A stretch of 64,000 nucleotides of DNA, taken from positions 434,001-498,000 of the forward strand of contig CANMJH010000002.1 in assembly GCA_947498125.1 (NCBI GenBank). Reading direction: 5' to 3'. The notes under the pieces are model-generated. The model was not told the origin of the DNA. It saw nothing but the letters and a program-made list of their open reading frames with translations, and searched no databases. The stretch's first letter is position 1; each line of letters opens with the position of its first letter. Below, piece by piece: positions 34,333 to 44,387 of this stretch. The translations under genes were made by a program, and so were the position numbers. Source of the stretch: an uncultured Nioella sp. GTDB taxonomy: Bacteria > Pseudomonadota > Alphaproteobacteria > Rhodobacterales > Rhodobacteraceae.

Positions 34333-35385
34333 ATGCCGAAGCTTTCCTATCATGGGCCTATTCGCTACCGCATCGCTAGCTTTCTAAAGTTGAACCAGAT
34401 CGCGGCCAGCACCGCAATCCGTCATGCAATGGGGCGCAGAATCGCGCCAGATTGGGACGTAATGACCGAGATTGGAATTCGCTTTTGGCGCCATCAATTT
34501 ACCAAAGCTATGAATTGCACCGACATCGTAAGTGGGCGGAAACGGTTCAACAGTCTGCTGACCATGACGGACGATACCTATGATGTCACGACCGAGGAAT
34601 GTGACGCGCCTTTCGGTCTTTGGGTCCGGCCCAATGTGCAATCCACCAAGAGGCAACTTCTGTACTTTCATGGTGGAGGGTACAGTTTTCGTGGCCCGGT
34701 CAGTATTAGATTTGCTGAGATGCTGGCCCATCATACCGGAGCGGATCTTTTTATGCCGTTTTACCGGCTGACGCCTGAGCACCCACATCCGGCGCAATCC
34801 GATGACGGGTTTGCCGCTTGGAGTTTTATGACCAAAGACAATGATCCAAAAGAGATTGCCGTAATCGGTGACAGCGCCGGTGGGCACATGGCGCTGATGT
34901 TGCTGCAACGCCTAAAGGCAATGGCGATAGACCAACCTGCAATTTGCATCGGTCTTTGTCCGTGGACAGATATCGGGCCACGCGGGGCCAGCATGACCGG
35001 CAATAACAAATATGATCTCGTTCAAGGTTGGATGGCTGAAATGTTTGGGCGTTGGCTTGATCCACAAGGCGCGTTCGGGCGGCGGGCGCTTTCGCCCATT
35101 TGCCATGATTTCTCTGGCCTTGCGCCGCTCTATCTGCAGGCGGGTGGTCGCGAGATATTGCGCGACATGATCGTGGAATTTGCGGATAGGCAAAGGGCGC
35201 TTGGGGCGACTGTCATGTTGGATATTTGGGCGGACATGCCGCACGATTTCCAAAGCTATGATAGCAGTAAAACATCATCCGCCGAAGCATTGAGCCGGAT
35301 AGCCCAGATTGTCCAACAGCCACTCCTTCATCCAAAAACGTCACTTGCGCCAACCAGTGACAGTCAAATGTCAAATTCAAGTTAG
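34333..35385 (+). CDS. HSL-family alpha/beta hydrolase (esterase/lipase)
   Basis: A 350-residue hormone-sensitive-lipase-type esterase: oxyanion motif YFHGGGYS, nucleophile GDSAGGH and a C-terminal catalytic His in DMPHDFQSY. It hydrolyses short-chain esters in the cytoplasm (no signal peptide). Divergent from the AraC-type gene; it converges with and overlaps the response regulator gene end by 4 nt. Confidence 0.9.
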   Translation: MPKLSYHGPIRYRIASFLKLNQIAASTAIRHAMGRRIAPDWDVMTEIGIRFWRHQFTKAMNCTDIVSGRKRFNSLLTMTDDTYDVTTEECDAPFGLWVRPNVQSTKRQLLYFHGGGYSFRGPVSIRFAEMLAHHTGADLFMPFYRLTPEHPHPAQSDDGFAAWSFMTKDNDPKEIAVIGDSAGGHMALMLLQRLKAMAIDQPAICIGLCPWTDIGPRGASMTGNNKYDLVQGWMAEMFGRWLDPQGAFGRRALSPICHDFSGLAPLYLQAGGREILRDMIVEFADRQRALGATVMLDIWADMPHDFQSYDSSKTSSAEALSRIAQIVQQPLLHPKTSLAPTSDSQMSNSS

Positions 35386-35993
35386 ACGAGCTGCAATTCT
35401 TTTGCAGCTACTGCAGCTTGAGTTCGGTTGTGGACCCCAAGTTTGCTCAGCACATTCTTCACATGCAGTTTAACGGTAACCTCTTGGACCCCCATGTTTC
35501 GGGCGATTTGCTTATTGGTTAGTCCAAGCGAAACTTGGCTTAGCGCTTCGCGTTCGCGCGGGGAAAGGTCTAGCTTTGAAGAAAGCTTGTTGGAGGGCGT
35601 GTCATAAAATCCGATAGGGAAATATCGCTCGCCTGAAAGGACGAATTTTATCGCGTTTACCATTGAATTGGCGGGCATGGACTTTGGCAAGTACCCGTGC
35701 GCTCCACGTTTCATCGCGGCCATCGCAACGTCTTTGGTTGCAACGCCTGACATTAGAGCCACGCGCAGTTGAGGATGCTCGCGGCTTATCTTCTCCAACC
35801 CGTCAAGGCCATTCATCCCCGGCATGTGATAATCGAGAACCACAAGATCGATGGGAATGCCTCCATCCACTTCTTTCACGGCATCGTCGAGGGTGCTGGC
35901 GGTGGTAACCCTGAAACCCTCTACGGCATTTAGATACGCCGCCACAGCGTCGCGCACGAGATGATGGTCATCAGCAATTAAGATGTTCTTCAT
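35382..35993 (-). CDS. LuxR-type (NarL-like) response regulator
   Basis: A 203-residue protein: receiver domain MKNILIADDHHLVRDAVAAY with phospho-acceptor Asp54 in VVLDYHMPG and Lys in YLPKSMP, then a LuxR helix-turn-helix (LSPREREALSQVSLGLTNKQ). It is divergent from the periplasmic protein and hybrid kinase genes at 36163-39210, which very likely phosphorylate it through their HPt domain. The start ATG lacks a clear ribosome binding site. Confidence 0.93.
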   Translation of the reverse strand: MKNILIADDHHLVRDAVAAYLNAVEGFRVTTASTLDDAVKEVDGGIPIDLVVLDYHMPGMNGLDGLEKISREHPQLRVALMSGVATKDVAMAAMKRGAHGYLPKSMPANSMVNAIKFVLSGERYFPIGFYDTPSNKLSSKLDLSPREREALSQVSLGLTNKQIARNMGVQEVTVKLHVKNVLSKLGVHNRTQAAVAAKELQLV

Positions 35994-36162
35994 TAACGCG
36001 CCCTTTAACCTCTAGGATCGTTGCTTTCTGCTCCGAAAATTGCACCAGCAGGAGCCAAAAACTACCCCGACCTATACCAAAGCATAGACGAATATGCGGA
36101 TGCCCCACGAATGACCGGCCGACGTTGACCTATTAATCGTGAGAACAGTGACATAAATCCGG

Positions 36163-36645
36163 ATGGCCAAAATGTTCTCAAAAATAGTCGCAATCGCCTC
36201 TGCCGCTTTCATCGGCCTTACAACCTTTGCTTCTGCAAATAACCTTATGGTAACCGGCCCCGGCGCGCCGGAAGGTGGTGTCACTTTTTCGATGGTCGAG
36301 CTGGACGCATTGGTTCAGGAAAGCTTTTCCACGTCGACGATTTGGACAGATGAAACCGTGACCTTTAGTGGCGTGCCGCTTTCGGTCTTACTGGAAGAGG
36401 CGGGTGCACACGGCACCTCGGTCTCGCTGATCGCGCTAAACGACTATGCCGCAAGTTTGCAAATGGACGAAATTGGCCCGCTCTATCCCCTTATCGCTAC
36501 GCGCTTGAACGGCGAAGAAATGTCGGTTCGCGAGAAAGGTCCGTTTTGGGTTGTTTACCCTTATGACAGTGATTCATCCTATCAATCAGAAACCATCTAT
36601 TCGCGCAGCGTCTGGCAATTGCGCGAAGTAGCAGTAATTGAGTAG
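36163..36645 (+). CDS. Secreted molybdopterin-binding-domain-like protein
   Basis: A 160-residue protein: signal peptide ending ASA, then VTFSMVELDALVQ, TFSGVPLSVLLEEAGA, LIALNDYAASLQ and a C-terminal YSRSVWQLREVAVIE. These match the oxidoreductase molybdopterin-binding fold (SUOX/YedY-like) in miniature. The Cys that would bind molybdenum is missing, so it is probably a periplasmic sensor or accessory module. It lies 39 bp upstream of the hybrid kinase and is likely co-transcribed with it. Confidence 0.75.
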   Translation: MAKMFSKIVAIASAAFIGLTTFASANNLMVTGPGAPEGGVTFSMVELDALVQESFSTSTIWTDETVTFSGVPLSVLLEEAGAHGTSVSLIALNDYAASLQMDEIGPLYPLIATRLNGEEMSVREKGPFWVVYPYDSDSSYQSETIYSRSVWQLREVAVIE

Positions 36646-36684
36646 GGGGCGGCAGCCCCTCAAAGTGAAGAATTGGGGGCCACA

Positions 36685-39210
36685 GTGCTAAAGGCGCCAA
36701 CACTGACTCGCGCAAGCATATTTCTGGCAATTGCCGTTTTGGCCGGGCTGATGCTCTTGGCCGGAAGTTCCGTATTGTCGCGGCTCAGCGATCTGTCGCG
36801 TGCTCAAAACGATAACATGCAGTGGACAATTTCTCAGGCAGAAACCGAGCTTGCGAGCCTTACAGCCAACCTTGCAGATGCGATTGCCTCCCCGGATATA
36901 GATCAAGATGAAGTGCGCCTTCGCCTCAACCTTGCTCTAAGCCGGCTGAACCTTCTGCAATCCGGACGGACCTTTTCTCTGCTGTCCGACAGCGAAACTG
37001 CGTTGACTTATCTATTGGAAATCGACGGTTTTTATGCGGCAGCCGCTGAGGTGGCGGATCGTTCCACACCCCTGACGCCAGATGATGTTCAAGCTTTGCG
37101 CCGTGAAACCGAAGCGATCCGTGGCATCGTGCGCCAACTGGCTGTTGAAGGTGTCATTCTGAGCGGTGAAAGAACCGAAGCGCGCCGCGAAGAAGTCGTC
37201 GCGCAGTTGCGCCTGACGGCAGGGGCGGCTGCGCTTCTGATTTTTGGGCTGGTGATTGTTCTGCTGGCGCTAGATCACCTTTTGGCGCGCGCCCGGCGCA
37301 GTGACAAAGCACTGCGTGTGTCATCCGATCGGCTGTCTTCGACAGTTGCAGCATCACTTGACGCGATCGTAGTTGCAAATGACACGGGCCACATCATTGA
37401 ATTCAACCCAGCGGCGGAACAGATCTTTGGCTGGTCTCGTGACGAAATCCTTGGACATTCCCTAAGCGATACAATTGTGCCTGTGGTCCATCGCCAAGCT
37501 CATACCAACGGCATGGAGCGATACTTAAAGACCCATGATAAGCGCGTTGTTGATGGCGGCCGGGTAGAGTTATCGGCCCTCAGAAAAAGCGGTGAAGAGT
37601 TTCCGGTCGAACTAAACATCACCTCGATCCAAAACGGTGCCGGAACGAATTTCATTGCCTATCTGCGGGACATTAGTGACCGCAAAATTGCCGAGGCGTC
37701 TTTGATATCCGCCCGCGATAGGGCGGAAAAGGCTGACCGCGCCAAGTCCCGATTTTTGGCAGTGATGAGTCATGAAATGCGCACCCCCCTTAATGGTATT
37801 CTGGGTGTGCTGGATTTGATGCGGACCTCAGCGCTGACGGATCAACAAGAGCGGTATGTAAAAATCGCCGCGGCCTCGGGCGAGATTTTGCTGGAACATA
37901 TTAATGAAGCTCTGGATGTCACGCGAATTGAATCTGGCGACCAGATCTTGGCGCAGAACAATTTCAATCTTGAGGGTCTCATTAGCGGGCTGATCGAAGT
38001 GCTACGTCCTTTGGCCGAGGAAAAAGGGTTGAAGCTCGTTCATCAGATCGAACCTGAATTTGACTGGGATTATGTCGGAGACAGCCTTCGCATTCGCCAA
38101 ATTTTGACCAACCTTCTGGGCAACGCCATTAAGTTCACCCGCAAAGGCGAGATTTGGCTAAATGTTACGGGAATTCATGGTCAGGACGCCAGCTCACTGA
38201 CTTTGACAGTGAGTGACACCGGGCCAGGGATTGCGGCTGAGGATCAGGAAAAGATTTTTGACGAATTTGTCGAGCTTGGTCATCGCGCCGAGGGGCGGCA
38301 ATTGCGCGGCGACGGAATGGGGTTGGCCATTTCCCGCCGCATAGCCCGTCAGATGGATGGCGATTTGAGCGTCAGCAGTATTATTGGAATGGGAAGCCAA
38401 TTCAAACTGACGATTCCGTTAATCCGGGCCAGCCGAACGGATGGCGCAAGCAGTGATTCAGAAAACCAGGACGAAAACGCGCCTGCGCAGCCGCTTGATA
38501 TCATTGTGGTTGAAGATAACGCCGTAAATCGATCGGTGATGCGCGACATGCTAGGCGGACTAGGTCATTCGGTATTTGAAGCTCGCGATGGATTGGAAGC
38601 TATATCGCTGGCCAACGAGCGTGCTGCAGACGTCATTTTGATGGACATCTCTATGCCGAACATGGACGGGATCGAAGCCACCCGCCGCATAAGGACCAGC
38701 CGAGGCCCAAATGCCGCGACGCCAATCTACGGGATCACGGCCCATGGGCGTGAGGAGTATCGAGAGTTAGGGCATAGCGTGGGCATGACAGGGTTCTACG
38801 CCAAGCCAATGCGCCTTCCGGTTTTGAAAGGGCTATTGACCCGGGTCGGAGAAGCCGAACAAGTGCCAGAGGAAACGTCTACTGATGGCGTAAACACTGA
38901 AAGCCTTGCCGAACTTAGACAAGCGATAGGCCCGGATAAGCTGAACGCCGCGGTGGATCAGTTCGAGCGCGAATTATTAGAGGATATGGCCGGGGTCCAA
39001 GCCGGTGAATGCAACGCCGCCGAGAAAGAACGCCGGGCCGTCATCCACAGGTTATGCGGTGCAGCAGGAATGTTGGGGTTCGATGGATTAAACGAACGTT
39101 TGGTCGACCTTAGCAAATCCGAGATTTCAGCGTCGCAGGCTGCAACATTCTTACAAAGTGCTGCGACCGACCTCGCCTTTGCAAGAAGCGTGATCAACAC
39201 TCCGGAATAA
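36685..39210 (+). CDS. Hybrid sensor histidine kinase with PAS, REC and HPt domains
   Basis: An 841-residue inner-membrane kinase. TM1 is at about residues 9-28, then a periplasmic sensor loop to about 175, TM2 at 180-198, PAS at about 215-335, HisKA with His363 in VMSHEMRTPLNG, HATPase (N-box LLGNAIKF, G1 DTGPGI, G2 GDGMGLAIS), a receiver with phospho-Asp654 in VILMDISMP, and a C-terminal HPt with His788 in IHRLCGAAG. Phosphate should pass His-Asp-His to the LuxR-type regulator encoded divergently. I prefer GTG 36685 (after GGGGG) over TTG 36673; neither is certain. Confidence 0.92.
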   Translation: MLKAPTLTRASIFLAIAVLAGLMLLAGSSVLSRLSDLSRAQNDNMQWTISQAETELASLTANLADAIASPDIDQDEVRLRLNLALSRLNLLQSGRTFSLLSDSETALTYLLEIDGFYAAAAEVADRSTPLTPDDVQALRRETEAIRGIVRQLAVEGVILSGERTEARREEVVAQLRLTAGAAALLIFGLVIVLLALDHLLARARRSDKALRVSSDRLSSTVAASLDAIVVANDTGHIIEFNPAAEQIFGWSRDEILGHSLSDTIVPVVHRQAHTNGMERYLKTHDKRVVDGGRVELSALRKSGEEFPVELNITSIQNGAGTNFIAYLRDISDRKIAEASLISARDRAEKADRAKSRFLAVMSHEMRTPLNGILGVLDLMRTSALTDQQERYVKIAAASGEILLEHINEALDVTRIESGDQILAQNNFNLEGLISGLIEVLRPLAEEKGLKLVHQIEPEFDWDYVGDSLRIRQILTNLLGNAIKFTRKGEIWLNVTGIHGQDASSLTLTVSDTGPGIAAEDQEKIFDEFVELGHRAEGRQLRGDGMGLAISRRIARQMDGDLSVSSIIGMGSQFKLTIPLIRASRTDGASSDSENQDENAPAQPLDIIVVEDNAVNRSVMRDMLGGLGHSVFEARDGLEAISLANERAADVILMDISMPNMDGIEATRRIRTSRGPNAATPIYGITAHGREEYRELGHSVGMTGFYAKPMRLPVLKGLLTRVGEAEQVPEETSTDGVNTESLAELRQAIGPDKLNAAVDQFERELLEDMAGVQAGECNAAEKERRAVIHRLCGAAGMLGFDGLNERLVDLSKSEISASQAATFLQSAATDLAFARSVINTPE

Positions 39211-39621
39211 TCCATTGGACCCCTATCCTTTAGGGTAGGTCCCCCCACCTTTTGTGTCCAAACCTAACCCTTTGCGAGGCAGAGTTGCTGAAAGCTTTGA
39301 TCTAAAACTTGTTGTCAGAGAACGGCGCTCAGCAGGAGCGTAGGCAGCATCAAGGATCAAGTGCGATAGAAAAAGCGAAAAGCGTTATGGAAACCGGTGG
39401 CGGCGGCAAACGACGCGCGCGTGTCAAACGAAACCTTTCTTGAACCTAAGCTTCAGCCCGTACTTTTTTGCGGATGGGGCTTTGAAAAGACCAAGTAAAT
39501 TGCAGCGAAATACGCTGATCGCTGCATTCCCAAGATGATCCCCTGTGTGTCCTTATGGACGTCCAATCAGCGCCGCAGAGTGCTGAAAGACGCCTCATAA
39601 TAGCACAGACAGGATCAACTA
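39211..39621. other. Region ending at an orphan terminator; possible small RNA or tiny ORF
   Basis: No conventional gene is seen, yet a very strong terminator (39622-39660) lies 410 bp past the kinase stop. Only an 18-codon basic mini-ORF starting at the ATG near 39387 (METGGGGKRRARVK) is evident. A small RNA or leaderless peptide is possible; no known RNA family (SRP, RNase P, tmRNA) is recognisable. Confidence 0.35.
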
Positions 39622-39660
39622 GGACGCGGACGGCCCCCACCCTTGTCCGCGTCCTTTTTT
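39622..39660 (+). terminator. Strong intrinsic terminator without an obvious upstream gene
   Basis: GGACGCGGAC (39622-39631) pairs perfectly with GTCCGCGTCC (39645-39654), 13-nt loop, followed by TTTTTT. Confidence 0.92.
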
Positions 39661-39863
39661 AAGGGTCGGCGTCTCGGCAATCTGTCAAAATTTCGTTTTA
39701 GGAAGGTGCTTGGCCTGATTGGGACACTCTGCATCATTCTAAAAAAGCCACGTCGCGCCGCTTAATGGAGCGTGTCGGTGTTGCGCCAATCCCTGTCGCC
39801 TGCCTTAACTTGTTTCGTGAGGGGCGCGCTTAGGGTGCCCTTATCGGCAAAAAGGGATCGCGC

Positions 39864-41276
39864 ATGTTTCTAAGCGTCTTTGATATCTTCAAAATCGGAA
39901 TTGGCCCGTCATCGTCTCATACAATGGGACCGATGAGTGCGGCGGTATCCTTTCTGGATCTTTTGAAGAATGGCCTGCCTGAACCCGGTGCGGGGGCGGT
40001 CGCCCGAGTGAATTGTTCTCTCTACGGTTCGCTTGCCTTTACGGGCAAGGGGCACGCAACAGATCGCGCCGTGATCCTTGGCTTACTTGGGTTTCGCCCC
40101 GATACAATCGATGCCGATAAAGCGGAAGAAGCCGAGGTCGCGCTTGCCCAATCCAAACGCCTAACCCCTGTTGGCTTGCCAGCCCTGCAATTTGATCCAT
40201 CAAGTGATGTTATCTTTGACTATGGTCCGGCTTTGCCCGGTCATGCCAATGGCATGATACTTCGCGGTTTCGATGCAGCTGGCCGGCTGTTCATGGAAGA
40301 GACATATTATTCGATCGGAGGCGGATTCATTGTGACCGCCGACGAATTGGCGGCGCAATCAGACACAAGTATCGAAACCTTGCGCGCCGAGAAATCTGCC
40401 CAGGGCTATCCTTATCCGTTTGGATCAGCACAGGAGATGCTGTCCATGGGCCGCGCCTCTGGAAAAAGTATCGCCCAGATGAAATGGGAAAATGAGGCGG
40501 CAAATTCAAATCGGGCGGCCGTGCGTAACCGGCTCGATTCCGTATGGAAGGCGATGGATGATTGCATTGACCGGGGCCTGCGGCAGACAGGGATTTTGCC
40601 GGGCGGTTTGAAAGTGCGCCGCCGCGCCAAGGACATTCATAGCCAACTTATCCGCGAGCGCGGTAACAACATGGCTCAGCCCCATATCGTAAATGACTGG
40701 ATCAGCGTTTATGCAATGGCGGTGAACGAGGAAAACGCAGCTGGTGGTAAGGTCGTAACCTCGCCCACAAATGGCGCGGCTGGCGTCGTGCCTGCGGTTT
40801 TGCGCTACTATCGAGATCATTGCATTGGGGCCAGTGAAGACGGCCGCCGAGATTTCCTGATGACTGCCGCTGCGATTGGCGGGCTTATCAAGAACAATGC
40901 CTCGATTTCTGGTGCCGAAGTCGGGTGCCAAGGCGAGGTCGGATCAGCCTCTGCTATGGCTGCAGCAGGGTTATGCGCGGCCTTGGGCGGGACAAATGAA
41001 CAAATCGAAAACGCGGCCGAGATCGCGTTGGAACATCACCTTGGCATGACCTGTGATCCGGTAGCCGGGCTGGTCCAGGTGCCGTGTATCGAACGAAATG
41101 GACTAGGTGCAATCAAGGCTGTTTCTGCCGCGTCGCTGGCACTTCGCGGCGATGGGCAACACTATATGCCGCTGGATAATTGTATTGAAACAATGCGTCA
41201 GACTGGCATTGATATGAGTGAAAACTACAAAGAAACTAGCAAAGGCGGCCTTGCCGTCAATTTGCCCGAATGCTGA
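39864..41276 (+). CDS. sdaA: L-serine ammonia-lyase (single-chain, 4Fe-4S)
   Basis: A 470-residue protein: beta domain [19 protein letters not shown] at the N-terminus, alpha domain with [17 protein letters not shown], the iron-sulfur cysteines in [26 protein letters not shown]. It deaminates L-serine to pyruvate. Full single-chain length. AGGGA precedes ATG 39864. It converges on a LacI-family gene 7 bp away. Confidence 0.95.
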   Translation: MFLSVFDIFKIGIGPSSSHTMGPMSAAVSFLDLLKNGLPEPGAGAVARVNCSLYGSLAFTGKGHATDRAVILGLLGFRPDTIDADKAEEAEVALAQSKRLTPVGLPALQFDPSSDVIFDYGPALPGHANGMILRGFDAAGRLFMEETYYSIGGGFIVTADELAAQSDTSIETLRAEKSAQGYPYPFGSAQEMLSMGRASGKSIAQMKWENEAANSNRAAVRNRLDSVWKAMDDCIDRGLRQTGILPGGLKVRRRAKDIHSQLIRERGNNMAQPHIVNDWISVYAMAVNEENAAGGKVVTSPTNGAAGVVPAVLRYYRDHCIGASEDGRRDFLMTAAAIGGLIKNNASISGAEVGCQGEVGSASAMAAAGLCAALGGTNEQIENAAEIALEHHLGMTCDPVAGLVQVPCIERNGLGAIKAVSAASLALRGDGQHYMPLDNCIETMRQTGIDMSENYKETSKGGLAVNLPEC

Positions 41277-41283
41277 CCTGTCG

Positions 41284-42324
41284 TTAGACCTTTCGTAGAG
41301 TCTCGCCCTCGTCAAAAACGGCATCCATAGTCACGGCTTGGTCGCAGGGCACGCCTGCTACCCGCGCTGCAATGATTTCGGCCGCAGCACGTCCGATTTC
41401 GAAGCGTTTGGAATTCATGGTGGCAAGACGCATCGGCAATCCATCAAGTATTTCGACCGCGTTAAACCCGGCGATCCCGAGATCATTGGGCACGTCATAT
41501 CCGTTCTCAAGGCAATAAAGCAGACCGCCAGCGGCAATCATGTCGTTGGAATAATGCAAGAAATCCAGATCGGGATGTTTGGTGATCATCTCTTTCGTCA
41601 TCTCGCGCCCTTTGCGAAGGCCCGAGCTGCCTGAATAAAAGAGCGTATCAACCAATTCGATGTCATATTCGCGCAAGCCGATGCGGAACCCTTCCAACCG
41701 TTTCTGCGCACGGTAGTCCTCAGGCATCTTTGTGCCCATGAATCCAATTTTTCGATAGCCACGCCGCGCAATTTCGCGGGCGATGCGGCGACCCGCTGCC
41801 CGGTGGCTGATCCCCACCACAGCGTCGACTGGATCGCCATCGACATCCATCACTTCAACAACGGGAACCCCGGAATTGGCCAGCATCGCGCGGCTGGCTT
41901 CGGTATGTTCTATACCGGCGACGACCATGCCCGATGGACGCCATGACAGCATCTCATAGATGACTTTTTCTTCTCGTTCAGGGCTGTAATGCGTCGCGCC
42001 AAAGACGGGTTGCAACGGGGTGTCATCCAGCACTTTTGAAATACCAGAAAGAACCAAAGGAAAGACCGCATTCGACAAAGACGGAATAATGACGCCAACC
42101 AGATTTACCCGGTTCGAGGCAAGCGCTCCGGCGATTTTGTTTGGGACATACCCCAACGCACGGGCCGCTTCCATGACGCGCAATCGGGTCGCAGCCGACA
42201 CCTCGCCGCGATTTCTTAAGACGCGGCTGACGGTCATCTCTGAGACATTTGCAGCCTCGGCGACGTCTCGTAGGGTCAGCTGTGCTCTGCCGGGCTCAAC
42301 GCTTTTTGGTGGCAAGCTTCTCAT
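41284..42324 (-). CDS. LacI-family transcriptional regulator (GntR-like)
   Basis: A 346-residue regulator: helix-turn-helix TLRDVAEAANVSEMTVSRVL with hinge region GYVPNKIAGALASNR, then a periplasmic-binding-protein-like effector domain (GVIIPSLSNAVF, GYRKIGFMG). It resembles gluconate-type GntR repressors. No sugar operon is adjacent, so its target lies elsewhere or outside the window. Confidence 0.92.
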   Translation of the reverse strand: MRSLPPKSVEPGRAQLTLRDVAEAANVSEMTVSRVLRNRGEVSAATRLRVMEAARALGYVPNKIAGALASNRVNLVGVIIPSLSNAVFPLVLSGISKVLDDTPLQPVFGATHYSPEREEKVIYEMLSWRPSGMVVAGIEHTEASRAMLANSGVPVVEVMDVDGDPVDAVVGISHRAAGRRIAREIARRGYRKIGFMGTKMPEDYRAQKRLEGFRIGLREYDIELVDTLFYSGSSGLRKGREMTKEMITKHPDLDFLHYSNDMIAAGGLLYCLENGYDVPNDLGIAGFNAVEILDGLPMRLATMNSKRFEIGRAAAEIIAARVAGVPCDQAVTMDAVFDEGETLRKV

Positions 42325-42458
42325 GGCTCCTGCGTGATTCGTTACAATACAGTTACGCGCTTGAGACGGACTTGTCCAAAGCTCTTAGGTACAAAGCCGA
42401 ATTTCCTATCTCGGCGCTTGTCAGGCACAGGCAAAACTCGATAAACCCGGCCTCGGGC

Positions 42459-42535
42459 GGCCCCGTGGCTCAACTGGATAGAGCAATCCCCTCCTAAGGG
42501 ATAGGTTGCAGGTTCGAATCCTGCCGGGGTCACCA
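42459..42535 (+). tRNA. tRNA-Arg (anticodon CCT)
   Basis: A 77-nt cloverleaf with encoded CCA: acceptor GGCCCCG/CGGGGTC (one G-U pair), D-arm GCTCAACTGGATAGAGC, anticodon stem ATCCC/GGGAT with loop CTCCTAA, T-arm GCAGGTTCGAATCCTGC. Confidence 0.97.
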
Positions 42536-42636
42536 AACCCACCTAACTGTACGTTGATGAGCCAAAGAACAGCAAATCCTCGGCGGGTGGGCGTCTACGA
42601 AAAGGTTGAAAGCGTCCTAAGTGCCGGTGCGCTACG

Positions 42637-43827
42637 TTAGTCGCCGATCGTTGCAAGCCCTTCGCGAACCAAGCGCCGGACCAGCACAATTTTTCCCGCC
42701 TCATCCAGTTCGCCCGGCATATCAGCCACTGTAAAATTCTTGGCGCTGAGTGCATAGGCCAACGCGTCTTTTGCGAAGGCTGGCAGGTTAATCACTGTCC
42801 CTTGGACCGATACCGCAACGCTGTCGTCCTCACCGCCTTTGCCGGGAACATCGTTAATCCGGTAGATCAAATTTGGCCGAGCGCTAATAATGCTTGTTCT
42901 GGTTAATTCAGGTAGCTTTGCCAATTGTGACAGTTGCCCATGGGCGCGCGGCAGGCGGGTCGAGATGAAATCGTCGCGAGCGCTTTCAAGCACAGGGCCA
43001 AGGTCTGCGGATGCAAGTTTCGATTTCAGCGTTTCGAATTTGGCAGTTGCATTGGAATCGTCAAAGCCTTCGCTGGCAAAGCCGGGTGGCAGCCCTTCTC
43101 GGAACTCGGCGTCATTGAGGGCCAACATCCTCACCGCTTCGACCATGACATCGGCCCAAGTTCGGGTCATAAGGCCAGTGGTGATATGAAGTGAGGTCTG
43201 ATCCGTCGACACAGCGTCATGGGTTAACCCGCGCGGGACATAGACCATGTCGCCGGGGTTCAGAACAAAGCTATCGGTTAAATCACCAATCGGCACGTCA
43301 TGCGGGTTGAAGGCTTGCTCTTGAATGGGCAACACGACAGGGGTGTCATAGATCCGCCATTCCTTGGTCCCCTCGACCTGCAAAACCAGCACGTCATGCC
43401 CGTCGTAATGGGCTTTGAAGCCCTGACTATTGGCAGGTGTGAAGTAGATATTGGTCTGCACTCGGGCCGAAAAAGTCCGCTCTAAGGCGCGGCAGAAATT
43501 CGCAAGTTTTGGCAGACGTTCCTGTAGATTCGACAGGATGATCGTGGCGCCCTCGGCAAATAGCTGATTGACCGCGACAGAATCTACAAAGCCACTGCCA
43601 TAGGCAAAATCTTCGGATGTAATGGTCTTGTCGGCTTGCGTAACGTTAACCTCGGGAACTGACAGGCCAAGCGTTGTCAGTGCCCAATCGATATCCTTGC
43701 TGGACAGAAGCTTCGAATAGTAATCGGGTTGATCCCGTCGAATGACGAGGTGCTTTTTTTCGAAAGAGTCCCGAAAAAACTGTTCTTTGGATACCGGCGC
43801 GATGGCCTGTTCGAAATCCATGGTCAC
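42637..43827 (-). CDS. JmjC/cupin-4 family 2-oxoglutarate oxygenase-like protein
   Basis: A 396-residue protein of the RoxA/YcfD-NO66 type. The double-stranded beta-helix carries FKAHYDGHDVLVLQVEGTKE with His140-x-Asp142 as the first two iron ligands, and GLTHDAV with His203 as the third. A helical C-terminal region follows. Family members hydroxylate arginine or histidine in ribosomal proteins (L16 in E. coli). Here it lies divergent from two Tat-exported mini-proteins with a conserved arginine in a GFGRG motif, so other substrates are conceivable (inference). GTG start at 43827, 8 nt after GGAGGG; ATG 43821 is the alternative. Confidence 0.85.
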   Translation of the reverse strand: MTMDFEQAIAPVSKEQFFRDSFEKKHLVIRRDQPDYYSKLLSSKDIDWALTTLGLSVPEVNVTQADKTITSEDFAYGSGFVDSVAVNQLFAEGATIILSNLQERLPKLANFCRALERTFSARVQTNIYFTPANSQGFKAHYDGHDVLVLQVEGTKEWRIYDTPVVLPIQEQAFNPHDVPIGDLTDSFVLNPGDMVYVPRGLTHDAVSTDQTSLHITTGLMTRTWADVMVEAVRMLALNDAEFREGLPPGFASEGFDDSNATAKFETLKSKLASADLGPVLESARDDFISTRLPRAHGQLSQLAKLPELTRTSIISARPNLIYRINDVPGKGGEDDSVAVSVQGTVINLPAFAKDALAYALSAKNFTVADMPGELDEAGKIVLVRRLVREGLATIGD

Positions 43828-43998
43828 AACAAGGGCCCTCCATTCGATATTCCGGCCTTTTGTCAGCTATGCTCAGATTGTCGTCTGGCGCAACTGCGGC
43901 CACTCCCGAGCGCACGGTGTATCATTGACAATTACGTGCATGAATACTATATTTGTGTCAACGAAACAATTACACATGGATGGCTTGAAAGGCAAACC

Positions 43999-44280
43999 AT
44001 GCCAAAGCACATGAAAAAGGGTCAAAAAACATTGACCGACACAGATATCACTACCAGCCGCCCCGGACGCCGCGCTTTTTTGGGGTTGATGGTTGCGGGC
44101 GGCGCTGCTGCTGTTAGCTCCGGTCAGGCGCAAGCGGCTGACACTGATTCCGGCGGAAATTATTCGGACGCACCCAACTGCCCCAGAGGCATTGGAGGCG
44201 TCTACACCGGTTCCTCTGATTTCGACGCGGGATCAAATGCGGATGCCGGCGGCTTTGGCCGTGGTGCACCCTATTGTTAA
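43999..44280 (+). CDS. Tat-exported two-cysteine mini-protein 1
   Basis: A 93-residue protein. The twin-arginine signal is RPGRRAFLGLMVAGGAAAVS with cleavage likely after AQA. The mature part of about 45 residues is rich in Gly, Asp and Ser, with two cysteines: NCPRGIGGVYTG and, at the very end, GGFGRGAPYC. It is homologous over its full length to the next gene. Not recognised as a named family. AAAGG lies 6 nt before the ATG. Divergent from the JmjC/cupin gene across about 170 bp, which gives a shared promoter region. Confidence 0.75.
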   Translation: MPKHMKKGQKTLTDTDITTSRPGRRAFLGLMVAGGAAAVSSGQAQAADTDSGGNYSDAPNCPRGIGGVYTGSSDFDAGSNADAGGFGRGAPYC

Positions 44281-44387
44281 GTGGCAACCATATTCGAGCG
44301 TTCTGATTGAAATCAAAATGTGATAAACGATGACCGCCAGAATGTAATCTCCACATGAGGGCGGTTTTGATATGAGGAATGAGGGCG

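Noticed and set aside
43729-43998. Extension of mini-protein 1 upstream to 43729
   Set aside because: The extension overlaps the JmjC/cupin coding region and its promoter; the Tat signal begins cleanly after the ATG at 43999.
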